This document shows, in pieces, positions 43,258 to 55,010 of a stretch of DNA of 64,000 nt; position 1 is the first letter of the stretch; each line of letters starts with the position of its first letter. Below the pieces are notes generated by a model. It did not search any database. It had not been told where the DNA came from and saw only the letters and a program-made list of their open reading frames with translations. Position numbers and translations under genes: made by a program. This stretch comes from Histomonas meleagridis (taxonomy: Eukaryota > Parabasalia > Tritrichomonadida > Dientamoebidae), in contig WSYJ01000113.1 of NCBI GenBank assembly GCA_020186115.1, positions 838,641 through 902,640 on the forward strand. Reading direction: 5' to 3'.

Positions 43258-44695
43258 TTATTTCTTTTTTTCATCATTTTTACATTTTAATGCTACTTCA
43301 CTAATTATTTCACATGTACCTCGTTTTTTCCTTTCTTGTGTTTCTAAATTAACTTCAATTAATCCAAAATGTTCTTTATAACCATCGGCCCATTCATAAT
43401 TATCTAATAATGACCAATACATATATCCTTTAACTGGTAATTTATATTTATCAATACCTTCTTTAAGATAAAGAAGTGATTCAGTGATAAATTGAGGTCT
43501 TCTATCATCTTTTTGATCTGATATACCGTGTTCTGATATAATTATATTTAATTTCCTCGCATTCCATCGTGCATTAACCCATTCAACTGTATTTAATAAT
43601 GATTCTGGAACTAATGACCATCCACAATCTGATAATCGATATTTTTGTGTATAATTAGATAATATTATTGGAAATTCTTTCCGACCACTCCAATCTTTAG
43701 GATTAATAGATGCAAATATAATAGTATAATGATTAACTCCAATAAAATCAATAGAATCTTTTAAACCTTTAATACGTTCATTAATAACTTTAATACCAAA
43801 AAAATTCATTTCAACTTTCCCTGTTTGAATACAATCTAATGTAGGTGAATTAAAAAATTGATTCCCTAAATATGTAATTAATATTTCAATTAATGACCAT
43901 CGATGAATAGGTTGAAATTCGATAATTTGTTTGGCATATGATACTCGACTTTCTGGTATGATTTTATGTATAAATTTATAACCAATAGAATGACATCGCA
44001 TTAATGTTATAAGTGATATTTTAAATTTTTGAAGTGATTTAATACCAGGAGCAAATGATCCAAATAAATAACTCATCATACTATGAACAGATGGTTCATT
44101 AATCGTAAAAAAATTAATACAATGTCCTTTGAGTTTAGGAATAACAAATTTTAAATATTCTTTATAATATTTATCAAAGTTGTCATTACATAAACCTCCG
44201 ATTTCTTCTAACCATGATGGTAATTCAAAATGTAATAATGTAATATATGGTTCAATACCTTTCATTAATAATTTATCACACATTTCAATATAATGTTGCA
44301 AATAAACTTCATCAAAAATATCCTTCGTGTGGATTTAATGCTGACCATGAAAGACTAAAGCGATATGAAGTTACATTCATACTTTCCATTAATGTTAAAT
44401 CTGTATCAAATTGTTTAATAGCATCACAACCATTTAAATGCGGGGGACAACACGCGGTACCATCTTTTCGTGTTCGTTTCTCAAAAAGACTCCAATTACT
44501 TGGTTGAACTTCTTTCTCGATTTGCCATGAACTAGTGGCTGTACGAATTGTAAAACTTTCACCAAAATTTAACTCTTCAAAACTAATACTTGGTTCTTTA
44601 TTATGAAGTGGTGGTGGTAAATATTTAAGACAATATTTGATTATTATAAATCGAAGAATAATTATTATTAAAATAATAACAAGAGTCCAAAACAT
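43258..44695 (-). pseudogene. GH1 family beta-glucosidase, right copy, one frameshift
   Basis: About 478 codons. 44312-44695 holds the N-terminal anchor and the first GH1 block; 43258-44301 holds the rest, including TINEP (acid/base) and IIISEHGIS (nucleophile). One break near 44311-44315: five A (plus strand, tcaaaaatatcc) where the left copy has four. The two regions broken in the left copy are intact here. One substitution changes FTIGTATSSW of the left copy to FTIRTATSSW. Confidence 0.88.
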
Positions 44696-45057
44696 TCGTT
44701 TTTTTTAAAGATATATGTAAATAATTCAAATCAATGTATTGAATACTTTACTTATGATGAGCGTATGTTGCAACAGTTTACATCCTTTAAACATTTGATT
44801 TCTATTTTTTTTAATCATTATCCATTTCTTTCGGTTATCAATTTCAGGCATAAAAAATGTTTGAATAATATCATTATTAAAAAATTATCAATTTCAAAAA
44901 TAGATTTTTAAAAAAAGTGATATGTTTAAGGAACATTAGAAAAGAAGTTCATATATTCAGGACAAATAATAATACTTCTGAGGCCGAAATTTGCTTTTTT
45001 TATTAAAACTAATTTGAGACATGTCATATGAAAATTTTTAAATTAAATAAATTATAA

Positions 45058-45753
45058 ATGGAAGAGCAAAATGAACAACGAATAGAAAATCTCGAAAAGT
45101 TAAAATCATTTCTTACTAGTGAATACGAATCGCTTGAAAATAATACGAGTCAAATCTATCAAACATATTTAGAACAACTTGAATACATACGTAATCAAAA
45201 GCTTCAAACACTTGAAAAATGGTTATCCGACGAAAAGGAGTCAATACAAAGATTTCATGAAGGGCAATATACTGGGATTAATAATGATTATACAGAGAAA
45301 TTACAACAGCTTCGAATTCGTACCAAGGATTTTATTATTTTCAAGTACCATCTTCTTAACAAGCATTTTCCTGAGGCGCACAATTATTTCCATTCTCATT
45401 GCGGATATAATCCACCATTTAGTCAAGTTCATCAAGATTTACCTCTTCAATTCACTCCTGACATTGCAATCAATACTCGAGGAGGAGCACTTTTGTCACC
45501 TGAGGAAGTTTCCGAAGACCAACAGGTGATTGATGATATTTCAAATAATCAAGCAAAATTAATTTCTCAAATTTCATTACTTCAAGGAGAACTGTGTTCA
45601 ATAGATTTCCCAAATATACCACCACTTGTTGGAATTATCGGAAAAATTACAACAGAATTTTTTTATTTTAAATGTGAAAATGGAAAAACATTGAACCTTT
45701 CATACAAAATTATTTTGTTTAAAAAAGCTACAATTAGAAAAATAACAGATTAA
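45058..45753 (+). CDS. Coiled-coil protein, possibly Sds3/BRMS1-like
   Basis: 231 aa. Residues 1-95 form a charged coiled coil: ENLEKLKSFLTSEYESLENN, then YLEQLEYIRNQKLQTLEKWL and QYTGINNDYTEKLQQLR. This resembles the Sds3-like domain of Sin3 histone-deacetylase complexes (a helix, a short YxxxLxxL segment, then a long helix with repeated Glu/Lys). The remainder has a Pro-rich loop and a beta-rich end (FYFKCENGKTLNLSYKIILF). The frame is complete. It lies 210 bp upstream of tRNA-Tyr. The Sds3 assignment is tentative; the alternative is an unrelated coiled-coil protein. Confidence 0.4.
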   Translation: MEEQNEQRIENLEKLKSFLTSEYESLENNTSQIYQTYLEQLEYIRNQKLQTLEKWLSDEKESIQRFHEGQYTGINNDYTEKLQQLRIRTKDFIIFKYHLLNKHFPEAHNYFHSHCGYNPPFSQVHQDLPLQFTPDIAINTRGGALLSPEEVSEDQQVIDDISNNQAKLISQISLLQGELCSIDFPNIPPLVGIIGKITTEFFYFKCENGKTLNLSYKIILFKKATIRKITD

Positions 45754-45964
45754 GAAATTAAGAATTTTTAATTAATAAATAGAAAATATTTTTTGTTTGT
45801 AAAATAAATAAGATTTAAAAGAACATTGGAAATCTGAGCTATTATATTTATTACCTCTGTTGAAAATAGAGCAAAATATTGAATGACCATTCTAAAAATT
45901 ATTATAATATTTGATTTATTTTAAATTTTAACAATATTAATAATAAAATCAGAAGCAATCAGCG

Positions 45965-46046
45965 CCGCTCTTAGCTCAGTGGTAGAGCATTTGACTGTAG
46001 AAAAGTAGTCATCAAAGGGTCGCCGGTTCGATTCCAGCAGCGCGGA
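45965..46046 (+). tRNA. tRNA-Tyr (anticodon GTA) with a ~10-nt intron
   Basis: 82 nt including an insert of about 10 nt after the base following GTA (ctGTAg-aaaagtagtc-a), the canonical tRNA intron position. The D arm is GCTC-agtggta-GAGC, the anticodon stem is tttga/tcaaa, and GGTTCGATTCC is present. Two mispairs: acceptor ccgctct against agcgcgg (T.C) and T stem gccgg against ccagc (C.A). Both involve the 3' 15 nt that are shared with the retroelement junctions. It may be functional, decaying, or a composite. Confidence 0.85.
46032..46046 (+). repeat. tRNA-Tyr 3' target sequence, first occurrence
   Basis: ttccagcagcgcgga, the 3' end of tRNA-Tyr; repeated at 52871-52885 and 60251-60265, at each junction between retroelement copies. 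One more 5' base (a) also matches. Confidence 0.93.
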
Positions 46047-49000
46047 ATGGATTTTTTATTTTTTTCACCTGAGCAACTTAGAGAGGGGAAAAAGCGCACC
46101 AATGGATTGAGCTCCCGGAGAGGAGCACAACCATATGACTTCCGACGATCATTGGAGAATCTCGGAACATATCAGATTATCTCTCCGAGATAAAACATTT
46201 AGGCTCGAAACTATGCACAACACGAAAATCAAGACCAAAAAATAGAGCCTAATAATGCTAAATTTATCAAGAAAAACCCGTTTTTTAAGTCCGGCCATCC
46301 TGAATCAGATACAGAAGAAAGTTCGACGGAGAACATCACAAGCAACACAGAATCAATATACACCAGCCCAGAGCCATTCAGAGAAAGTTTGAGCCCATAT
46401 GACGAACGAAATTTCGAAATCAGATTTCGATCAGATGCAGAAGAAAGTTCAACAGAGTACACCGCAAGCAACACAGAATCAATATACACCAGCCCAGAAC
46501 CATTCAGAGAAAGTTTGAGCCCATATGACGAACGAAATTCCGAAATCAGATTCTCGATTAGATGCAGAAGAAAGTTCAACGAAGTACACCGCAAGCAACA
46601 CAGAATCGACATACACCAGTCCAGAACCTTTCAGAGAGAATATGGGACCAAATGAAGAACAAAAATCTCGAAATCAGATTTCGATCAGATCAAACACCAA
46701 GTTACCAAACACATCCACAATTAGTACCAAGTATCACTAGATACCATATGAAGATAGTTAATGAGCAAGAATACTATGCAGATGATGAAGAAACTTGTAC
46801 AGATACAGAAGTAGAAGATATAATGCTTAGACCAAGAACACTAACAGGAGATGAAATAAATTTAATGAGGAATGAAATAAGATTCACATACTACAACTTA
46901 CCGATAGCAATACGAAATAATATGAAAAAAAGAATTATTATTTTGTCCATGGTTTCCCTTTTTGTACTTGGCAAAACGAAAGCGTTGAAGAATTATTTAT
47001 ACATTTAAACAAGTTTCATAAAGGGAGAAGAATTGAATTAGCACCATATATGAGATTCAGAGATATAGACATAGTTAATTTACTTAACATTAATAATAAT
47101 GAAATTGAAGAAAGTGAGGAACCAGGAATAATTTTTTAATATTAAGTGTCCATTCTGTATCCCAAAATTAATTTTATAAAAAAAGATCAATACATTAGGA
47201 TTCCGAAATTTAATATAAATGAAGAAATTAACAATATTTTATTGCCTAAATATCACAAACAAGATTTCGATATTAATATTCCAATGCCTAAATTTAATTT
47301 ACAAAATGAAGAGAAAAATATTACTATACCTAAGTTTAATATTACAGAAAACGAAACAAATATATCATTACCGAAATATTTTAGACAAGATCTTAATGTT
47401 AATATCCCAATCCCAGATTATAAAGTACAGAACGAAGAGAAAAATGTTATTATACCTAAATTTAACCTTACAGAAAATGAAACAAATATCTCAATACCAA
47501 AATATTTTTAGACAAGATCTTAATATTAATATCCCAATCCCAGACTTTAAAGTTCAAAATGAAGTAAAGAATGTTATTATTCCAAAATATAATCATGCTG
47601 AAGAAACAATTGATATTCCAAATCTTAAAATAAATCAAGTGAATGAAAATATTAATGTCCCTATACCAAACTTTTGTTATTCAGAAAATAAAATTAATAT
47701 TCCAAAACCCGAAATTAATGTTACGAGTGAAAATATTTATATTAAAACACCAAACTTCAATTATATCGATGAAAATAAAACAATAACTATTCCAAATATC
47801 AAAGTTAATGAATCGCAAACAAATATTAACATTACAATCCCAAAAATTAATTATATTTATAAAGATATTGATATTATTGTACCAAGTGGAAATTATAATT
47901 TCATTCAAAGCAAAAAATGAAGAAACTAATAAAACATCGAATAATAACAAAGTAACTAACTTCAAGGATGATGATGTTAAACAAACAGTAGAAGAATCAC
48001 AACAAGTGAATCAAAAATATCGAAAGCAATAATGAACCCAATGAGAATACACCACCAAACAACAATAATAATGTTAATATGAATAAAGAAATCATTATAC
48101 ACACGCCAGAAGAACTTTATCTCAACCTTAAAAATATTAAAACAACATTAGAGTTAAAACAAACAATTGATAAATGGAGAAGTTATGAAATTGATAAAGA
48201 TCTATTCTTAAATAAAACAGATGAAACAAGAATACCCATCATAAATCTAATGTTAGTTTTCGATAAATTCCCAGGTATTGGTCCATTTATTTGCCATAAA
48301 TGTGATTATCAAGCTTTCAATGCAGTCACCGACTTAAAGAGGCATGAAAATTCAGCCCATAATGGAAAAAGAAGAAATGGGAATATTATTTATGATTGTT
48401 TAGGATCGATATTAAGGAAAAACATATTGGATGCAATTTGATAAAGGTAATAAAACAACTTTCAACTTATCGGAAAAACTCTTTATGCATGTCCTTTACA
48501 TAATTGTAATTATATTACAGATTGTGAAGACACATTTAATAACCATATAGTGAAAAAGACACTCCAATTATAATGAAGATAAAAGAGATTTTGGATGGAT
48601 GTGGGCTTTAATTTTTAAACTATATTCAAAGATATGATATAAATCCAACAGCAAATATATTATTAAGAAAAAAGGAAAGCATATATTTGTGATTTTTGTA
48701 AAAAGCATTAGCAGAAACACATAAAAAATATAATTTTACATAATAGTCATGCGCATAATATTTCAAGAAAAGAAAATATTAAGATCCCTATACATCAAGT
48801 TAAATTTAAATCAATTGTTTTTAATTATCCTGATAAAGATGAAATTATAGAGATTGAAGAAAAGATTAAAAAGAAATGAAGAAGAAACTAAAGAAAACTT
48901 AAACAAATTAGCAAAGGTGAAATTGAAATTGAATTTAAAAAATAAAGATGATGTAATAAAAAGGAAGAAACAGGAGAATAGGAAAACAAGAAAAACGAGT

Positions 49001-52000
49001 CAAAAAAAGCAAATATTAACAACGTAGAAGTATTAGAAATCAACCAAGATAATGATACAAATAAAAGTGAAATTAATAACACTAACTCATTAACAGCAGA
49101 CAAGATAGTCACAAGGAACCAACCAATTAATGATAGAGAAACTTTATATAATAAATGCAAAAAATGGATATTTGCGAATGAATTCCAAGAATCACATATA
49201 ATCAGATTACCAAGGATTAATAAAAATATTAAAAATATAATTTATAAAGAAATTAGTAATGTTTTTTGAAAACAAAATTTTACCTTTGCTTAAGAAATGT
49301 AAAACTAAAGAAAAAACAGAAGAAGAATGGATTATATTTCAAGGTAAATTTTAATGACTACATTTGGAGGTGATAATATAAATAATATCAGAAATATCAT
49401 AGATGAAGAACCAAATCATCGAGAGCAAAGAATGAAGTATATTGAAAAATTCATTAATCAAATATCAAAACGAAATTTCAAAAAGAAAGGAATAAGAAAT
49501 ATACACAATTGGTGCAAGATATGTACGCAGAAGACCCAAAAGAGCTATGAGATGGTTCATTACAAATGAACCAACACCAGAATGCAACATTGAATTTGAG
49601 AAAATAGAAAAGCATTTTTAAAGATGAATGGGAATTCCTCCCAAATTACCAAGAAAAACAATATTCCAGATATATTTTTTTTTGAATAAAAACTTAGATA
49701 ACAAAGATGAAGAATTACTTAAGCTAATGTTACTAGACAAAGACAGAATCAAACAAGCAATTATTACAAGACCAAATTTATCAGCTACAGGTCCAGATGG
49801 TATTTCTAATACCATTTGGAAAATCAAAATTAATATTACAGTCAAATTAATCAGAAACATAATTAAACAAATAATGAGATTCAAGAAAATTCCAGAATTA
49901 TGGAAAATATCAAGAACTATATTGTTATTTAAGAAGAATAATCCAGATGAAATCACCAATTGGAGACCAATTTCAATATCACCAACTTTATACAGAATTA
50001 TGATGTGCCACTTTGCACGATGCATTCAAGATTTAAATGTTTCTTCGCCATTCATAAGTTCAGTACAAAAAGGTTTTAAAACCAATATCAATGGGATAAC
50101 TGAACACATTACGAATATAAATGAAATAATTGCACAATCAGTGAGGTCAAAAGATCTGATTTATATTACAACATTAGATTTCGCCAAAGCCTTCTGATTC
50201 AGTACCCTCACAAGCTTATTACTTGGTCATTAAATCAATTAGGATTCCCGGAATTATTTTTATCAAATTAATAAAAGACTTATATACAGATACCAAAACA
50301 AGAATAGAACTAAGAAATAAACCTTCAGATTGGATTAACATCAATAGAGGTGTCAGACAAGGTTGTCCTCTATCACCAACACTATTTAATTTATGTCTTG
50401 AACCTTTAATCAAAGCAATACAAAAATTATAATAAAAAAGATGGAGTAATTATAGAAGATCCAATGAGAGAAAATGAATTTTTTTTTTTAATATTCAAGC
50501 TTATGCAGATGATGTTATATTAATTTCTAATACACAAGATGGAATGCAAAATATGATTAAAACAGTAGAAGAATTTTGTAAAATATTTAAACTTAAAATA
50601 GCTTCACAAAAATGTAAGACTTTATCTTATATATATAATAATAATACAAGACCAACTTTAAATGAATGTTTTACTATTAATAATGAAGAAATACCAAATC
50701 ATCCATTAATGGAATATATAGAATATTTAGGTGCACCAATAGCAATAAATCGTGAAAGTAAAAAACAACATTCTCAAACTAAAATCAATAAAATTAAACA
50801 AGAAATCATACAAGTAATTAATTCTCCTTTAAAAGTTAATCAAATAATAGATGCAATTAAAAAGAATAATTACTCCTCAATTAGATTTTGGAAATGTTAA
50901 ATGGTTTATGCTGTATTAAAGAACTTAAAAAACTTGATGAATTTATTAGAGGTTCAATAAATCAAATATTAAATACAAAAGCTTTACCAAAAGATTTATT
51001 TTATACACATTATAAAAGAAGGAGGTTTAAGTTTAATGTCTTTTAAAGAAAGAAATTATGTGTTACAATTAAGAACATTTATAGGTTTATTATTATCAAA
51101 GGATTTAAATATCAGGAATTTTATTAGAATGACAATGTACAAAGAATTAGACTATAGGAAAATACAAGTAGATGAAAACTCACCTTATTTTGGAATTCCT
51201 TTGATAATAAAGGTAAAATTATACAAAAATCGGAAAGAAAAACAAATAGTACATTTTGTAGAGCGGTAAAAGCATTATATAACTTAAAAGTAGGTTTTAA
51301 ACCAAACCTAGAAGAAAATAATTGTATTATCTATCAAATCGATAATAAAGAAAATAAAGAAGAGGAAGAAGAAACAGAAGAATTTATTAATGAGAAAGAC
51401 ATTACAAAAATATTTAAATAAAATGATACGAAAAAAAACACCTAGACAACCTTAAGAAATTACCATTTAAAGCACATACTTTCTGTACAATGGATAAATC
51501 AACTGATTCAAACTTCTTTTTATCTAATTTTAGAGCACCAACAAGTAATAATATTATTAAGTTCGCTATTTTAGCAAGATGTAACAATTTACCAACAAAT
51601 GAAATCTTAAATAAGAAAAAACCAAAATATAAATCCTAAATGCAATAGATGTAATTTAAATCAAAATGATTCATTAATGCATAGAATTAATGGTTGCTTA
51701 AAATTTAGAAATTCAACTATAAAAAGACATAATGCAATAGTAGAAGAAATAATTAAAGGAATTAAAGAAAATAATTATGAAGGTAATAATATAATATTTA
51801 ATAGGAACACCAAAGTAATAGACAAAGATTACAAAACAATTGGAACATTAAAACCAGACATATGGTATATTAATAACAATAGATTAACTTTAATTGAAGT
51901 CAATTCTCCGTATGGTACGATCAGAAATCTCGATAACAACTCTGAATCAACTCTTATTATTAGAAGAAAAGAAAAAGAAGGAAAAATATAGAGATTATAT

Positions 52001-52870
52001 AGAATTATGCAAAAATAGACTTAATATAGAAGTAGATTTTTTATATAATTATTATTTCATCATTAGGAATTATCCCTGAATCAAACTACTAAAGATTTAA
52101 AGAAATTATTTAATGGAAACAAAAGATTAATACATTTAGTTTCAAGAAGATGTGTTATTGCAGCATTGAGAGAATCTATGTTAATATTTTATAGAATTTA
52201 TGAGAAAGATAAAAATCAAAATAAGAATAATAACAATAATATAAACAATATAGAAAGAGAAGAAGAAGACTTTAATGTTATTGATGAAGATAATTATAAT
52301 CCTGAAGAAGAAGAAGAAGATAAAGATGAAGATGAAGAATTAGAAGAAGTACCTTTTTTATTTTTTTTTTCAAACTCAGAACCATCAGATACCAATGAAG
52401 AAGAACAAAAGGACTACATGAAATTCGCATTAAATGAAGCAGAGAGGAAGTACAATAAACCGATCAAAGAAGATACTATACAAAAATCTATAATAAAAGG
52501 AAAGATCTTTATTATAGACAAGAACAAAAAAAGAAGAAGAAAGAAGATAACTTGACGAAGATGAACTCAATACTTAAAGGGAAAAAGAAATAACGAGTTA
52601 AAAAGACGAACAAGAGTTGTACGATCATCTAGACTTTTGCAATACGAGATCAATGAAAAAAAGAAAGAAGAAATAGTTAAAGATTCTACTATTAAAAAGA
52701 ATAAGAAGAAAACAAAAGTGACTATTAAAAACGGTTTCGACCACCCCAAAGAACAGTTCTAACATTGATCATAACAGTAGGGTTAACCTACAATAAATTA
52801 AGACGGACGCGTCATTATACAACACATACTCATTCCAAATGAGCACTAACACACGTAAATAAACACCAAA
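46047..52870 (+). mobile_element. tRNA-Tyr-targeted RLE retrotransposon, copy 1 (degraded)
   Basis: 6824 bp, starting right after the tRNA-Tyr discriminator with atggattttttattttttt and ending aaataaacaccaaa. Same domain order as copy 2. Two internal deletions relative to copy 2: about 400 bp at 47160 (loses the first zinc finger region and the start of the 14-residue repeats) and about 295 bp at 49351 (linker before the reverse transcriptase). It has many one-base breaks and expanded T runs (for example 50479-50490). Confidence 0.92.
46250..52793 (+). pseudogene. Retroelement polyprotein, copy 1, heavily broken
   Basis: This is the same single long reading frame as in copy 2, in at least fifteen pieces. 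Pieces recognised: 42-residue repeats (46380-46680), 14-residue repeats (47150-47915), C2H2 fingers (from about 48291 on), reverse transcriptase (49730-50900; motif A interrupted by TGA at 50195-50197), YADD near 50504, CCHC near 51640-51700, RLE (PDIWYIN and IEV, 51855-51905), acidic and basic tail (52250-52793). Not translatable as written. Confidence 0.85.
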
Positions 52871-52885
52871 TTCCAGCAGCGCGGA
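52871..52885 (+). repeat. tRNA-Tyr 3' target sequence between copies 1 and 2
   Basis: ttccagcagcgcgga, identical to the tRNA-Tyr 3' end; preceded by the element 3' end and followed by the element 5' end. Confidence 0.93.
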
Positions 52886-53149
52886 ATGGATTTTTTATTT
52901 TTTTTCACCTGAGCAACTTAGAGAGGGGAAAAGCGCACCATTGGATAGAGCTCCCGGAGAGGAGCAGAACCATATAAGTTCCGACGATCATTGGAGAATC
53001 TCGGAACATATCAGATTATCTCTCCGAGATAAACATTTAGGTTCGAAACTATGCACAACACGAAAATCAAGACCAAAAATAGAGCCTAATAATGCTAAAT
53101 TTATCAAGAAAAACCGATTTTTAAGTCCGGCCATCCTGAATCAGATACA

Positions 53150-53527
53150 GAAGAAAGTTCGACGGAGAACATCACAAGCAACACAGAATCAATATACACC
53201 AGCCCAGAGCCATTCAGAGAAAGTTTGAGCCCATATGACGAACGAAATTTCGAAATCAGATTTCGATCAGATGCAGAAGAAAGTTCAACAGAGTACACCG
53301 CAAGCAACACAGAATCAATATACACCAGCCCAGAACCATTCAGAGAAAGTTTGAGCCCATATGACGAACGAAATTCCGAAATCAGATTTCGATTAGATGC
53401 AGAAGAAAGTTCAACGAAGTACACCGCAAGCAACACAGAATCGACATACACCAGTCCAGAACCTTTCAGAGAGAATATGGGACCAAATGAAGAACAAAAT
53501 CTCGAAATCAGATTTCGATCAGATCAA
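53150..53527 (+). repeat. 126-bp tandem repeat (42 residues) in the retroelement N-terminus
   Basis: Three units starting at 53150, 53276 and 53402 with gaagaaagttc. Each encodes EESSTEYTASNTESIYTSPE-type sequence, then PFRES and SPYDERN..EIRFR. The third unit is diverged at its end. Also present in copies 1 and 3. Confidence 0.9.
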
Positions 53528-54204
53528 ACACCAAGTTACCAAACACATCCACAATTAGTACCAAGTATCACTAGATACCATATGAAGATAGTTAATGAGC
53601 AAGAATACTATGCAGATGATGAAGAAACTTGTACAGATACAGAAGTAGAAGATATAATGCTTAGACCAAGAACACTAACAGGAGATGAAATAAATTTAAT
53701 GAGGAATGAAATAAGATTCACATACTACAACTTACCGATAGCAATACGAAATAATATGAAAAAAAGAATTATTATTTTGTCCATGGTTTTTTTTTGTACT
53801 TGGCAAAACGAAAGCGTTGAAGAATTATTTATACATTTAAACAAGTTTCATAAAGGGAGAAGAATTGAATTAGCACCATATATGAGATTCAGAGATATAG
53901 ACATAGTTAATTTACTTAACATTAATAATAATGAAATTGAAGAAAGTGAGGAACCAGGAATAATTTTTAATATTAAGTGTCCATTCTGTAATAAAATACA
54001 ATTAAATAATTCTGATGAATATGGTTTACATCTCACGGATCACGCAAACTCAGATGTTTATTATAGTGATATGCTCAGAAAATGTTGTTTTCTTGATGGT
54101 TTTCTATTTCTTTTATCCAAAAACAATAAATTCCCAACATTAGGAATTATTACAGGTGATAATGATAATCCTAATAACAGACCTAATCCCAATTTAAATT
54201 CACA

Positions 54205-55010
54205 AGATATAAACATTAGAATCCCAAACTTTAAAATATTTCCAGAAGATGTTATAATACCACATTTTAATAAAACAACAGAAGAAAATGATATTACAAT
54301 CCCAGAATTTAATGTTGAAAGATATGAAGAAAATATTCAAGTACCAAAAAATAGAAATAATAGAAGAGATCAAAAAATTTACTGATTCCCAAAATTAATT
54401 TTTATACAAAAAAGATCAATATTTTAAGAATCCAAAATTTAATATAAATGAAGAAATTAACAATATTTTATTGCCTAAATATCACAAACAAGATTTCGAT
54501 ATTAATATTACAATGCCTAAATTTAATTTACAAAATGAAGAGAAAAATATTACTATACCTAAGTTTAATATTACAGAAAACGAAACAAATATATCATTAC
54601 CGAAATATTTTAGACAAGATCTTAATGTTAATATCCCAATCCCAGACTTTAAAGTTCAAAATGAAGTAAAGAATGTTATTATTCCAAAATATAATCATGC
54701 TGAAGAAACAATTGATATTCCAAATCTTAAAATAAATCAAGTGAATGAAAATATTAATGTCCCTATACCAAACTTTTTGTTATTCAGAAAATAAAATTAA
54801 TATTCCAAAACCCGAAATTAATGTTACGAGTGAAAATATTTATATTAAAAACACCAAACTTCAATTATATCGATGAAAAAAAAACAATAACTATTCCAAA
54901 TATCAAAGTTAATGAATCGCAAACAAATATTAACATTACAATCCCAAAAATTAATTATATTTATAAAGATATTGATATTATTGTACCAAGTGGAAATTAT
55001 AATTTCATTC
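54205..55010 (+). repeat. 14-residue repeat array (P-[KDN]-[FY]-x-[ILV]-x5-N-[IV]-x-[ILV])
   Basis: About 19 units in this copy; about 22 in copy 3 (61530-62450). The spacing of the conserved Pro is 14 residues over most of the array (for example PKFNITENETNISL, PKYFRQDLNVNIPI). Alternating hydrophobic residues and a fixed Pro/aromatic pair suggest a beta-solenoid or extended beta array. Copy 2 lacks exactly 42 residues (three units) that copies 1 and 3 have. Confidence 0.85.

Larger units (their letters stand above)
40884..44764. repeat. Right arm of 3.9-kb inverted duplication (empty tRNA-Ile site)
   Basis: Reverse-complement partner of the left arm (28881-39022), without the retroelement. 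It therefore shows the pre-insertion state of the tRNA-Ile target. Both protein genes in this arm also contain one-base breaks, but at positions different from those in the left arm. Confidence 0.9.

Noticed and set aside
46250-47020. Separate small genes with SPYDERN repeats in three frames
   Set aside because: They are shadow frames and fragments of the retroelement N-terminal 42-residue repeat.
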